DNA of 24,311 nucleotides from Acidobacteriota bacterium. Its GTDB lineage: Bacteria; Acidobacteriota; Terriglobia; Terriglobales; Acidobacteriaceae. Shown piece after piece: positions 1-6,421 of the stretch. The position numbers and the translations under genes are program-made. Numbering within the stretch: the stretch's first letter is position 1; every line of letters starts with the position of its first letter. A model generated the notes under the pieces. It had not been told where the DNA came from. It did no database searches and saw nothing but the letters and a program-made list of their open reading frames with translations. The stretch is from the NCBI GenBank assembly GCA_021780095.1, contig JAJXZK010000304.1:1-24311 (forward strand). The letters run 5' to 3'.

Positions 1-86
1 GCTCCGGTTAGGCTCTCGCCGGAGCGCACAACCACTTGCTGCGGCGCGGAAGGGGAAGCGTCCGCGCGAACAACTGTAGACTCCAT
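1..86 (-). CDS. Partial CDS, N-terminus only, unknown product
   Basis: An ATG at 86-84 (minus strand) opens a frame that stays open for 28 codons to the window edge, reading MESTVVRADASPSAPQQVVV and onward through RSGESLTG. The start is supported by a GGAGG Shine-Dalgarno at 98-94 with 7 nt spacing. The visible part has no recognisable domain: an Ala/Ser/Pro-rich stretch followed by a more ordered segment. It is not a signal peptide. The body of the gene lies outside the window, so no function is assigned. Confidence 0.55.
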   Translation of the reverse strand, partial: MESTVVRADASPSAPQQVVVRSGESLTG

Positions 87-140
87 GATGCAACCTCCGG
101 CGCAAGCATAGCACTCAGCTGTGGAAGGGTCGAGTCAATT

Positions 141-226
141 CACTGCCGGGTGCCCATTCAAGCCTCCCTTTGGCTTGAGTGGGATGAGGAAAGCTGCCCC
201 ACGTCTCGATGCTGATATGTGAGGGT
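141..226. repeat. Intergenic two-hairpin repeat
   Basis: Positions 153-164 and 172-183 form an almost perfect 12-bp inverted repeat (CCCATTCAAGCC / GGCTTGAGTGGG, one T-G pair) around a 7-nt loop TCCCTTT. A second, weaker inverted repeat follows: CCCCAC at 197-202 against GTGAGGG at 219-225. No T-run follows and the nearest gene starts away from it, so it does not look like a terminator. From memory it resembles a family of dispersed intergenic hairpins in acidobacterial genomes. That family link is recollection, not a search result. Confidence 0.5.
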
Positions 227-276
227 TGTTACTCCGCGCTCTCAAAGTAGAATTCGTAACGATTGCGGCGACACCG

Positions 277-412
277 CTACTGGCCTTCAGATTTCCCCAG
301 CTTGCCCTTCGCCAGAAATTCCGGCACGCGGCTGGAGACGGCAGCAGCGTCGCAGTCTATCATCGAGTGGCCGCAGGCCGCCCCAGAGGTATTTACGTCG
401 GCGCGCTTGACA
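277..412 (-). pseudogene. Decayed C-terminus of an exported alpha/beta hydrolase (homoserine acetyltransferase-like)
   Basis: Read on the minus strand, this segment ends in a stop (TAG, 279-277) and encodes CGHSMIDCDAAAVSSRV then a tail ending EGQ. The intact hydrolase at 3100-4215 ends CGHSMMNCDAAAVSSRV with a tail ending HGQ. About 22 of the last 33 residues are identical, including the presumed catalytic His in CGHS, and the stops fall at equivalent points. The match fades a few residues upstream of CGHS, and the rest of the protein (nucleophile Ser, Asp) is absent. The DNA is also alignable (compare about 296-410 with 3110-3230). This is a 3' remnant of a paralogous copy and cannot encode a working enzyme. 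Confidence 0.7.
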
Positions 413-652
413 AGCAACTTGGACGCGGAATACGCTTGCTGCGACCCGAAATAAACAGAAACAAATAGATGCAAGAAGGAAGTAAGGACTACTTGTTTCG
501 TCTGTCCTCACACTTTTCAAGGATTCAAAGTTGCGGCGTCGTCGGCTTCGAATCGTCATCTGCCAACCGAGCGCCGTGTTCCGCGCCCGGTCCCGATGAC
601 TTCTCGAGCAACACGTCAGGAAACAGAAAATCTTCCACGGAGATCCCGTAAA

Positions 653-1549
653 ATGCGAAGGATTTTGAAGGCTCCGGCATGTCTGCTTCTGCCATTTGTC
701 TGCATAGGATTGGGATTCGCCCAGGCCCGTAGCGGCCAGCCAACGCCTCGCGTACTGACTCCGCAGCTCGCCGCAGCCCTGCCCGCTCCGGTTCCCTGCG
801 ACGCAAAGAAGGGCAGTTGCTGGAAGCCGACTATTGGAATGGACTGGAATTGGCAGCTGAGCTGCGATACAGCAAAGACCTGCACCAACCTTGATGTTCA
901 CGTGCCGTTTTACGTGATTGACGCGGTGGGGAATCCCGCTTCCACCGTGGCCGCGATTCACAAGCGCGGTGAGCATGCGTATTGCTACGTGGATATCGGC
1001 TCGTGGGAGGAAACGCGCTCGGACGCCTCCAAATTTCCTGAGAGCGTACTCGGCAAACGCTATATAGGATGGCCGCATGAGCGCTGGCTGGATATTCGCC
1101 AGATGGGCATTCTGGCGCCGATCATGATCGCGCGCATGCAGGTCTGCGTGCAGAAGGGCTTCGACGGCGTCGAGTTCGACAACGTCCAAGACTGGGATAA
1201 TCCCACCGGCATTCCGATCACGCAGCAAGAATCCGCTTATTACACGGCGTGGATGGCGAACCAAGCGCATAAGATGGGGCTTTCCGCCTCATGGGAAAAT
1301 GCGCCAACCAATGTTGCGGTGCTCCAGCCTTATATGGAGGCTCTGATCTTCGAATCCTGCTATAACTTCCACTTTTGTCAGAAGTCCGCACCCATGGTGC
1401 AGGCGGGCAAATGGGTGGGAGGCGTGGAATACAAAGCGGACTTCCAAGACCTACGCTTCTGCCCGACCTACGCGAAGGACCGGATGGTAGGCGCGTTCAA
1501 GAAGATGGCGCTCAACTCGTATCGCATTCCATGCGGGGCGAAAAAGTGA
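653..1549 (+). CDS. Secreted GH114-like glycoside hydrolase (endo-alpha-1,4-polygalactosaminidase family)
   Basis: The 298-residue protein starts at ATG 653, preceded by GGAG at 639-642. A longer frame from 596 exists but would bury the signal peptide. Residues 1-25 (MRRILKAPACLLLPFVCIGL, ending GFAQA) form a classic signal peptide, so the enzyme is exported. The body resembles the GH114/TM1410 TIM-barrel family: an early W-x-W-Q segment (about 65-68), a YVDIGSWE strand (about 112-119) carrying a conserved Asp, and GFDGVEFDNVQDW (169-181) with acidic residues where the family keeps its catalytic ones. GH114 enzymes cleave alpha-1,4-linked galactosamine polymers, also seen as a domain in PelA of Pel exopolysaccharide. 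The true substrate here is unknown. Eight or more Cys in the mature part suggest disulfides. It stands alone, with remnants on both sides. Confidence 0.78.
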   Translation: MRRILKAPACLLLPFVCIGLGFAQARSGQPTPRVLTPQLAAALPAPVPCDAKKGSCWKPTIGMDWNWQLSCDTAKTCTNLDVHVPFYVIDAVGNPASTVAAIHKRGEHAYCYVDIGSWEETRSDASKFPESVLGKRYIGWPHERWLDIRQMGILAPIMIARMQVCVQKGFDGVEFDNVQDWDNPTGIPITQQESAYYTAWMANQAHKMGLSASWENAPTNVAVLQPYMEALIFESCYNFHFCQKSAPMVQAGKWVGGVEYKADFQDLRFCPTYAKDRMVGAFKKMALNSYRIPCGAKK

Positions 1550-1595
1550 AACCGGAGAGCCAGCGTATCCAGCGAACGACATTGCTGGCCGGGCG

Positions 1596-1895
1596 GCGGT
1601 ACGAAGTAGATATGCCCTGATTCGTGGAAGCGTCAGTCCCCAGGGCGCGGCTTTGGTTAGGCTCGCGGAACCGCCGATTGAGTTCCAATCCACGACCCAT
1701 GCGTTGGCCGATTGCGCTGCCGATTTCAAAGCGCGTTTCAAATTGAGTTTGGCAGATACTTTCGCCGCAGCGCTGGCGAGAGAGAGGAAGGCCGATCTCG
1801 TCACCGGCGATCCGGAGTTCAAAGCGCTTGAGCGCGAGGTCAAAATCCACTGGTTGAGATGGGTATTGCTTTCGCCGGCTCGGCCCCTAGTGTGA
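1596..1895 (+). pseudogene. Truncated VapC-type PIN-domain toxin remnant
   Basis: The frame ending at 1895 encodes the C-terminal half of a VapC/PIN ribonuclease. From about 1611 it reads YALIRGSVSPQGAALVRL, then LPIEF-like EPPIEF, then a helix containing FKLSLADTFAAALARE, then KADLVTGDPEFKALE and KIHWL. The SLADTFAAA and LVTGDPEF motifs carry the later acidic residues of the PIN active site. The N-terminal part with the first conserved Asp is missing. The frame runs back into the end of the upstream gene without a suitable start, and no antitoxin gene is adjacent. It therefore cannot make a complete toxin. A TTG at 1653 could open an 80-residue peptide, but without the N-terminal strand it would not fold as a PIN domain. 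Confidence 0.7.
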
Positions 1896-1955
1896 GGAAT
1901 TACAGAATAATGTTGCCGTGCCCCGTCCCTTCGGCTCTTAGAACTTTAGCTCGCT

Positions 1956-2621
1956 TCAATAGCGGCTGAAGTCATTTCCTTTTCCGTCTGATCCGGGAAT
2001 TGTGAGAATGCCATCTTTGATCTGAAACTTGCCGAAACACGGTGCCTGATTTGGCAGTTCCATGCGTATGTTTCGGCCTTCAATCGTGTATTTCAGCGTC
2101 TTTTTTACAAAGGGAATCAATAGCAGGCACTTGCGGTTGGGATAAAAGATGTAATGCACTTCTACCTGGTGACCGCCCATATCTCTCTTTCCTTCCCACT
2201 CTCCCAGGATCGTAACTTTCGGATTGGGCGCAGTACCCTTGCGTGTAAGCTCTTCCTCGGGATTGCCCAGCAGTCTTAGCTGATCCTTTCCAGTAAATTG
2301 CAGTTTCAATCGCTCTTCAGGACCGTCTGTCGTGGATGGAGGGAATACAATTTCGCCGCTCTCGATCCGATATGGCATTTCGACTACAGCGCCAGGGCTA
2401 AGAACGAACGTACCATCGGCACGAAAGAGGAGCATCCAACCGATACCTCCCTTGGAAGTCTGCGTAGATCGCCATCTGCCGAGTAATTCTTGTGGCGGGA
2501 CGTCAGCCCCGAGGAGCGGTAAGACCGCCAAGGCAATCAGGACAATCAGAAGATAAGAGGAGTTTCTCTTGCGAGAGTTCGCGCACTGTCCCGAACACTC
2601 AACGTACGCTGAATTCCGCAT
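1956..2621 (-). CDS. Membrane-anchored or exported protein with two lipocalin-like repeats
   Basis: The 221-residue protein starts at ATG 2621, set by GGGAGG at 2634-2629 with 7 nt spacing. A longer frame from 2678 lacks such a site. Residues 22-39 (SYLLIVLIALAVLPLLGA) form one hydrophobic segment, an uncleaved anchor or signal peptide. The rest falls into two related units, about 46-118 and 137-210. Each runs LLGRW or ILGEW, then a charged strand, an aromatic strand (LLFRADGTF / YIFYPNRKC), then YRIESGEIVF or YTIEGRNIRM, ending in a short beta strand. This is the pattern of small lipocalin-like beta barrels used by many uncharacterised bacterial envelope proteins. No catalytic residues are evident and no function is assigned. 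It is transcribed away from the hypothetical ORF at 2626-2940 by only 5 nt and may share its transcript. Confidence 0.6.
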   Translation of the reverse strand: MRNSAYVECSGQCANSRKRNSSYLLIVLIALAVLPLLGADVPPQELLGRWRSTQTSKGGIGWMLLFRADGTFVLSPGAVVEMPYRIESGEIVFPPSTTDGPEERLKLQFTGKDQLRLLGNPEEELTRKGTAPNPKVTILGEWEGKRDMGGHQVEVHYIFYPNRKCLLLIPFVKKTLKYTIEGRNIRMELPNQAPCFGKFQIKDGILTIPGSDGKGNDFSRY

Positions 2622-2625
2622 CAAT

Positions 2626-2940
2626 CTACCTCCCGATCTGAGTTCGAGAATGTGAGTCAAGTCCCGCACTCGACTCACTCAGGCTGAGTTGCGGAAGGGC
2701 AACACTTTCCCACCGCGCTGAGTTTGACAGGTGCCCCACGATAAGGACGAAGGCTTTGTCAAGGCACAGATCAACTGAGCGGTGCGGCTGCGCCGCTTTC
2801 GCATTTTGCGCTCCGAAAACCAGAACCGCGAGCGCCATACATGCCGCGAGCATGAAATGCTTTACGCTGCTTGCATTGAATACACGGAGAGTTTCACAAC
2901 AGGCTAGGTCTCCCAAACATTGCTTTTTCACCACGTTCAT
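2626..2940 (-). CDS. Hypothetical ORF: signal peptide followed by repeat-like tail
   Basis: A 104-residue frame opens at ATG 2940 with GGGGGA immediately upstream (spacing only 2-3 nt, suboptimal). Residues about 27-50 (KHFMLAACMALAVLVFGAQN then AKAAQ) are a convincing signal peptide with an A-x-A cleavage site. What follows is not protein-like: the stretch after SVDLC is read from DNA that contains an inverted repeat (2724-2762). The parsimonious reading is a secreted protein gene broken just after its signal peptide, or a chance ORF. It ends 5 nt upstream of the start of the lipocalin-like gene on the same strand. Confidence 0.3.
   Translation of the reverse strand: MNVVKKQCLGDLACCETLRVFNASSVKHFMLAACMALAVLVFGAQNAKAAQPHRSVDLCLDKAFVLIVGHLSNSARWESVALPQLSLSESSAGLDSHSRTQIGR
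2724..2770. repeat. Intergenic inverted repeat
   Basis: TTGACA at 2724-2729 and TGTCAA at 2757-2762 are inverted relative to each other. Inside and beyond them, GTGCC (2731-2735) and GGCAC can pair alternatively. The segment carries a GGTGCCCCAC stretch similar to GGTGCCCCGC at 6208-6217 and TGCCCCACG at 196-203, suggesting related, degraded intergenic repeat copies. Confidence 0.35.
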
Positions 2941-3099
2941 TTCCCCCTGAAATTTCTTCTCAATTCTGATTCCTGGGGGACTTCAGTGTAGCCTTCCGAT
3001 TCATCATCGCAACAACAAGATTTCACTTTATCGGCGACTGGTCCAGGCCGCCGGTGTTGCGCAAAAGTCTGCGCTGTTGCAGAAAACTTTGCATGCCTC

Positions 3100-4215
3100 T
3101 TACTGACCGTGGGGTTCCGGCAGCTTTCCTGCAATTAGAAAGGCTCGCACACGGCTGGAAACAGCCGCAGCATCGCAGTTCATCATCGAGTGGCCGCAGG
3201 GAACCTGCGAAACATAAGTCGGCGCGCCGATCGCAGCCGCCCAGTCGAGCGCCGGCTGCGGATTCACTGTGTGATCGTACCGATTCACGATCACCAGAAA
3301 ATGGGGCCCTTCGGCATGCGCCGCTTCGGAAATGGTCCGATCCCCAATCACATCCAGCTGCCGTACTGCGTCCAGTTGCCACAGTCTGTCATTTGCATCC
3401 GCATGGTCAGACATCTCCGCGCGGTGGATGTATGCGGTCGCCTGTTTCCGCGGCGTCAACTCATTTCGATACTTCGGAGTGATGACCACCAGAGCGTCGA
3501 TCAGGTTCGCCAGCCTCAGATCCGGCTCGGTCGTGTAGTGGCCGTCGTCATAGCCGGGGGCCGACTCGATCGCCTTCATCTGGATCTCTTTCGTCAACAA
3601 GTCGAAGGTAGTCTCACGCGGCGTTCCCAGGATCGGCACTGCCAGATCAAAATATTTTGGATACATCACTGCCCACACAAACGTCTGCTCGCCGCCCATC
3701 GAAATACCGGTCACTGCATGCAGGTGCTGAAGGTGGAGCACCTCGGTCGCCAACCGGTGCTGGGCCCGAACACAATCGCGCAGTGTGAAATGAGGAAACT
3801 CCGTTCCATGCTGTCCCGGACTGTTCGAGGGCGACGAAGAAATGCCGTTGCCGAATGCGTCCACCGCAATCCCGAAAAGGCGCGTGGTATCCACCAGGTG
3901 CAGCGGCGACCTCCCGTCGCCAAATAGCTGCGTCAGTTCCGCAGTGTTTCCATGCAATGACGTGGGCATCAGCACTGCATTGTCGCCCGCTGCATTCAAC
4001 CTGCCGAAGGTCCGATAGCCAATTCGGCAGTCCTGAATCACCTGGCCGTTTTCCAGTTTGCACTGGCCCAGATTCGCAAATTCCTGCTGGCTCTCCTGCG
4101 CCCGCGTGGACGGCGCACCGACCAGAGACAAAGCCAGCACACAAACGAGAGTCAAAATTCGATGGCACTGTACAGGGAAATTCCGTGGGTCGGATGACAC
4201 GAGGTGCGTTCTCAT
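3100..4215 (-). CDS. Exported alpha/beta hydrolase, homoserine O-acetyltransferase-like
   Basis: The 371-residue protein starts at ATG 4215, with AAAGG just upstream; a TTG 15 nt earlier is a weaker alternative. The N-terminus carries a hydrophobic segment (RILTLVCVLALSLVGAPSTR) ending in RAQ, a signal peptide, so the mature enzyme is periplasmic. The fold is that of the MetX/homoserine acetyltransferase branch of alpha/beta hydrolases: IGYRTFGRLN near the start, nucleophile Ser172 in GISMGGEQ, probable Asp314 in NRYDHTVNP and His342 in CGHSMMNCD. True MetX enzymes are cytoplasmic, so an exported member is unlikely to serve methionine synthesis; hydrolysis of a periplasmic ester or acyl transfer is more plausible. 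It follows msrA by 50 nt on the same strand. A decayed paralogous 3' end lies at 277-412. Confidence 0.8.
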   Translation of the reverse strand: MRTHLVSSDPRNFPVQCHRILTLVCVLALSLVGAPSTRAQESQQEFANLGQCKLENGQVIQDCRIGYRTFGRLNAAGDNAVLMPTSLHGNTAELTQLFGDGRSPLHLVDTTRLFGIAVDAFGNGISSSPSNSPGQHGTEFPHFTLRDCVRAQHRLATEVLHLQHLHAVTGISMGGEQTFVWAVMYPKYFDLAVPILGTPRETTFDLLTKEIQMKAIESAPGYDDGHYTTEPDLRLANLIDALVVITPKYRNELTPRKQATAYIHRAEMSDHADANDRLWQLDAVRQLDVIGDRTISEAAHAEGPHFLVIVNRYDHTVNPQPALDWAAAIGAPTYVSQVPCGHSMMNCDAAAVSSRVRAFLIAGKLPEPHGQ

Positions 4216-4264
4216 CTGACCTTTATACAATCCCGCCTGCAGCCATCACGCGATCGCGCGGCGA

Positions 4265-4945
4265 TTACTCGCCTTTGTACTTCTGGAACAGGTCGGGGAA
4301 TTGCTTCTTCAGCTCGCCAATCTTCGGCCGGTCACAGATGTTGACATACGGATTATTCGGATTGTGCAGCGCATAATCTTGGTGGTAGTCCTCCGCCTTG
4401 TAAAAGCCCTGCAACGGTGCCACCTGCGTGACGATCGGCTTTCGGAACACCTTGGCTTCGTCGAGTTGCGCGATGTACGCCTTGGCGATACGCTCCTGCT
4501 CCGGATTTACATAGAAGATCACTGACCGGTACGACGGCCCGACATCCGGACCCTGACGATTCAGCTCGGTAGGATCATGCGCGACCGAGAAAAAGATGCG
4601 CAGCAGCGTGCCATAGGTGATCTTCGATGGGTCATATACCACCTGTACCGACTCCGCGTGGCCGGTGTTTTCCCGCGTGACCTGTCCGTACGTTGCCGTG
4701 GAGGCGGAGCCACCCGCATACCCCACCGTCGTAGCTGTCACGCCCTTCACCCGCTCAAATACAGTCTGCGTGCCCCAGAAACATCCTCCAGCCAGCACCG
4801 CTGTCTCCTGGCCAGACTGCTTCGCCAGCGGAACATCAGTGGTGGGGGCGGGGATGGGAGCCTTCGCCGCCCGACATCCCATACTGAAAAGAAAACCGAT
4901 CAAAACGGTGAAAGTTGTACCGCGCCTTGCAAGCGAACTCATCAT
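4265..4945 (-). CDS. msrA: Peptide-methionine (S)-S-oxide reductase MsrA, envelope-anchored
   Basis: This enzyme reduces methionine-S-sulfoxide in proteins. The chosen ATG at 4945 (a second ATG follows directly) has GGGGAG upstream with suitable spacing; a longer frame to 5029 has no support. Residues 9-24 are hydrophobic and end in FSMGC, a slightly imperfect lipobox, so the protein is probably a lipoprotein or at least exported. After a Pro/Ala linker, the MsrA domain begins near residue 48, with the catalytic Cys55 in GGCFWG, then VGYAGG, TGHAESVQVVYDP, a substrate-pocket YRSVIFY and the YHQDY motif. NICDRP near the C-terminus supplies a possible resolving Cys. No MsrB is fused or adjacent. 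It lies 50 nt upstream of the exported hydrolase and 120 nt downstream of the beta-lactamase. Confidence 0.92.
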   Translation of the reverse strand: MMSSLARRGTTFTVLIGFLFSMGCRAAKAPIPAPTTDVPLAKQSGQETAVLAGGCFWGTQTVFERVKGVTATTVGYAGGSASTATYGQVTRENTGHAESVQVVYDPSKITYGTLLRIFFSVAHDPTELNRQGPDVGPSYRSVIFYVNPEQERIAKAYIAQLDEAKVFRKPIVTQVAPLQGFYKAEDYHQDYALHNPNNPYVNICDRPKIGELKKQFPDLFQKYKGE

Positions 4946-5064
4946 GGAACTCTCCCCTGAACGAAAGCGACGAACCTGCAACCATAAGACACCGGAATGG
5001 GCGGTTTGGTTACAGACCAGCACTGCCAACCGAAATGCCCGGGCGGAGTCTCCGGCTGGCTTCC

Positions 5065-5952
5065 TTAGCCTTGCAGCAGCAGCGGAACCAGCTTGCCGAC
5101 AGCGGCGATCGTGGCCTCGCGCGCTTCGGGGCCGACCCTCCCGCCCGTCAAATACACGGCCGCCAGCAGCGGCGGATGTTCCGGCGGCGACAGGAATGCA
5201 ACATCGTTTGCGGTTCCATAGCCGCCCGAACCGGTCTTGTCGCCCACATTCCAGTTCTTCGGCACGCCCGCCCGCAACCGCTTATCGCCGGTCGTATTCT
5301 TGGTCAGCCATTCCTTCAGCCGGGCTCGCGATGCGGCGGATAGCTGATTGCCCAGCACCAGCGTACCCAAATCCATCATGATTGCCGCAGGACTGGTGGT
5401 ATCCCGCGAGTCGCCCGGCAGCGCCTGATTCAGGGTGGGCTCGTTTCGGTCCAGCCGCGTCACATTGTCGCCCAGTGTTCGCGCAAAGCGCGTGAACCCC
5501 TGCGGCCCTCCAATGGTCGCCAGCAGCAGATTGGCGGCCGTATTGTCGCTCAACGTCACTGCAGCCGCGCATAGTTCCTCAATCGACATCCCCTGCGCGA
5601 CCCGCTTTTCTGTCGCTGGCGAATACGACACCAAATCGCTCATCGAAAAGTGAACAATGCGGCCGAGCTGCTCGTTCCCCTGGTCCACACGCGTCAGCAC
5701 CCCACCCACTGTCAACAGCTTGGATGTGCTGCACATGGGAAATCTCTCATTCTCGCGATATCCTCGCCACTCGCCCGTCGCGGTGTTGCGCATCGCTACG
5801 CCCAGCCGTCCGCCGCTCGCGGCTTCCAGTTGCTTACACTTCGTAGTGAATTCCGCCGCACTATGCGCGACAGCCTTGACATCCCGGCTGCCAATGGCAA
5901 GCCCGGCCAACGCTGGAAAACCCGATTGCAGCAGCTTCCTCCGCGACATCAT
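5065..5952 (-). CDS. Class A beta-lactamase with Tat-type signal, CTX-M-like motifs
   Basis: A 295-residue serine beta-lactamase that hydrolyses the beta-lactam ring in the periplasm. All class A elements are present: Ser75-x-x-Lys78 in CSTSK, SDN at 135-137, the omega-loop Glu171 in RNEPTLN, and KTG at 239-241. The N-terminus MMSRRKLLQSGFPALAGLAI has the twin-arginine pattern, so export is probably by Tat. MCSTSK, DRNEPTLN, PGDSRDTTSP and KTGSGGYGTANDV closely resemble CTX-M-type enzymes. The residue after KTG is Ser (position 237 in Ambler numbering), and Cys sits before the nucleophile without a Cys at 238, so the KPC/SME-type disulfide is absent. GGAG lies about 11 nt before the start. 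No AmpR or BlaI/BlaR regulator is adjacent. The lack of mobile DNA argues for an intrinsic gene. Confidence 0.93.
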   Translation of the reverse strand: MMSRRKLLQSGFPALAGLAIGSRDVKAVAHSAAEFTTKCKQLEAASGGRLGVAMRNTATGEWRGYRENERFPMCSTSKLLTVGGVLTRVDQGNEQLGRIVHFSMSDLVSYSPATEKRVAQGMSIEELCAAAVTLSDNTAANLLLATIGGPQGFTRFARTLGDNVTRLDRNEPTLNQALPGDSRDTTSPAAIMMDLGTLVLGNQLSAASRARLKEWLTKNTTGDKRLRAGVPKNWNVGDKTGSGGYGTANDVAFLSPPEHPPLLAAVYLTGGRVGPEAREATIAAVGKLVPLLLQG

Positions 5953-6421
5953 GAATGCAAAATCTCCGTGTGGACGGCTGCGAAATTTGGCCGGTGGCTT
6001 GTCTGTCCTGCGATGCTAGCTGACTGTGCGCGCCTGCAGATCGATCGTCATCGTATCATCCGGAGTTTTCACTACACCGCATTCGATTTCCGGATGGAAC
6101 TCGATTGTCATTTCTGGGCATTCGCCGTGACGCGCAGTATCCATAATGTGTATCGTCATAACTTTCCAGAGTCAATGTGTCGTCAATCCTGTAGGGGCGT
6201 GCGGTTGGTGCCCCGCATGAGGGATAGAGCAGAGCCCGAGGAGATGCGCACAAACGGAGCATGAAATATACGCCCGGCTCCGGGGGATGGAGAATCACCC
6301 GCAATTCGGAAAGGGGCGCGCGCGTCGATGACCTGTCAGATTGGTGAGACGTTCGGCCTGTTGTCTCGTGAGCGCATCAACCTTGTGAAATTACGATGAA
6401 CGGACGCAGCGCATCGTGGTA
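5953..6421. other. Intergenic region with small GC-rich hairpins, no gene seen
   Basis: This 469-bp stretch lies upstream of the beta-lactamase and downstream of the thiamine-phosphate-synthase-like gene. GGGGC (6194-6198) and GCCCC (6210-6214) form a short hairpin inside a GGTGCCCC-containing, repeat-like segment, and CCCGG/CCGGG occurs near 6273-6285. Short ORFs here (for example an 82-codon minus-strand frame at 6056-6304) have no ribosome binding site and read like translated repeat DNA. The beta-lactamase promoter should lie between about 5953 and 6060, but I see no clear -35/-10 pair. Confidence 0.45.

Larger units (their letters stand above)
87..652. other. Gene-poor intergenic stretch
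   Basis: This 566-bp stretch lies between the cut-off minus-strand gene and the GH114-like gene. It holds the Shine-Dalgarno and presumably the promoter of the former, the two-hairpin repeat at 141-226 and the hydrolase remnant at 277-412. Between about 413 and 652 I see no gene, strong hairpin or convincing promoter hexamers. The open frames here are antisense or out-of-frame and lack start signals. Confidence 0.6.

Noticed and set aside
287..1270. A 327-codon minus-strand frame opposite the GH114-like gene
   Set aside because: Antisense to a gene with a signal peptide and family motifs; the protein has no recognisable features. Only its far downstream frame neighbour (277-412) is a real remnant, and that is in a different frame.
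3190..3927. A 245-codon plus-strand frame within the exported hydrolase gene
   Set aside because: Antisense shadow; the opposite strand has signal peptide, nucleophile elbow and catalytic His.
5065..5952. Beta-lactamase as part of a mobile resistance cassette
   Set aside because: No transposase, integrase, attC-like site or flanking inverted repeats are visible, and base composition looks like that of the neighbours.
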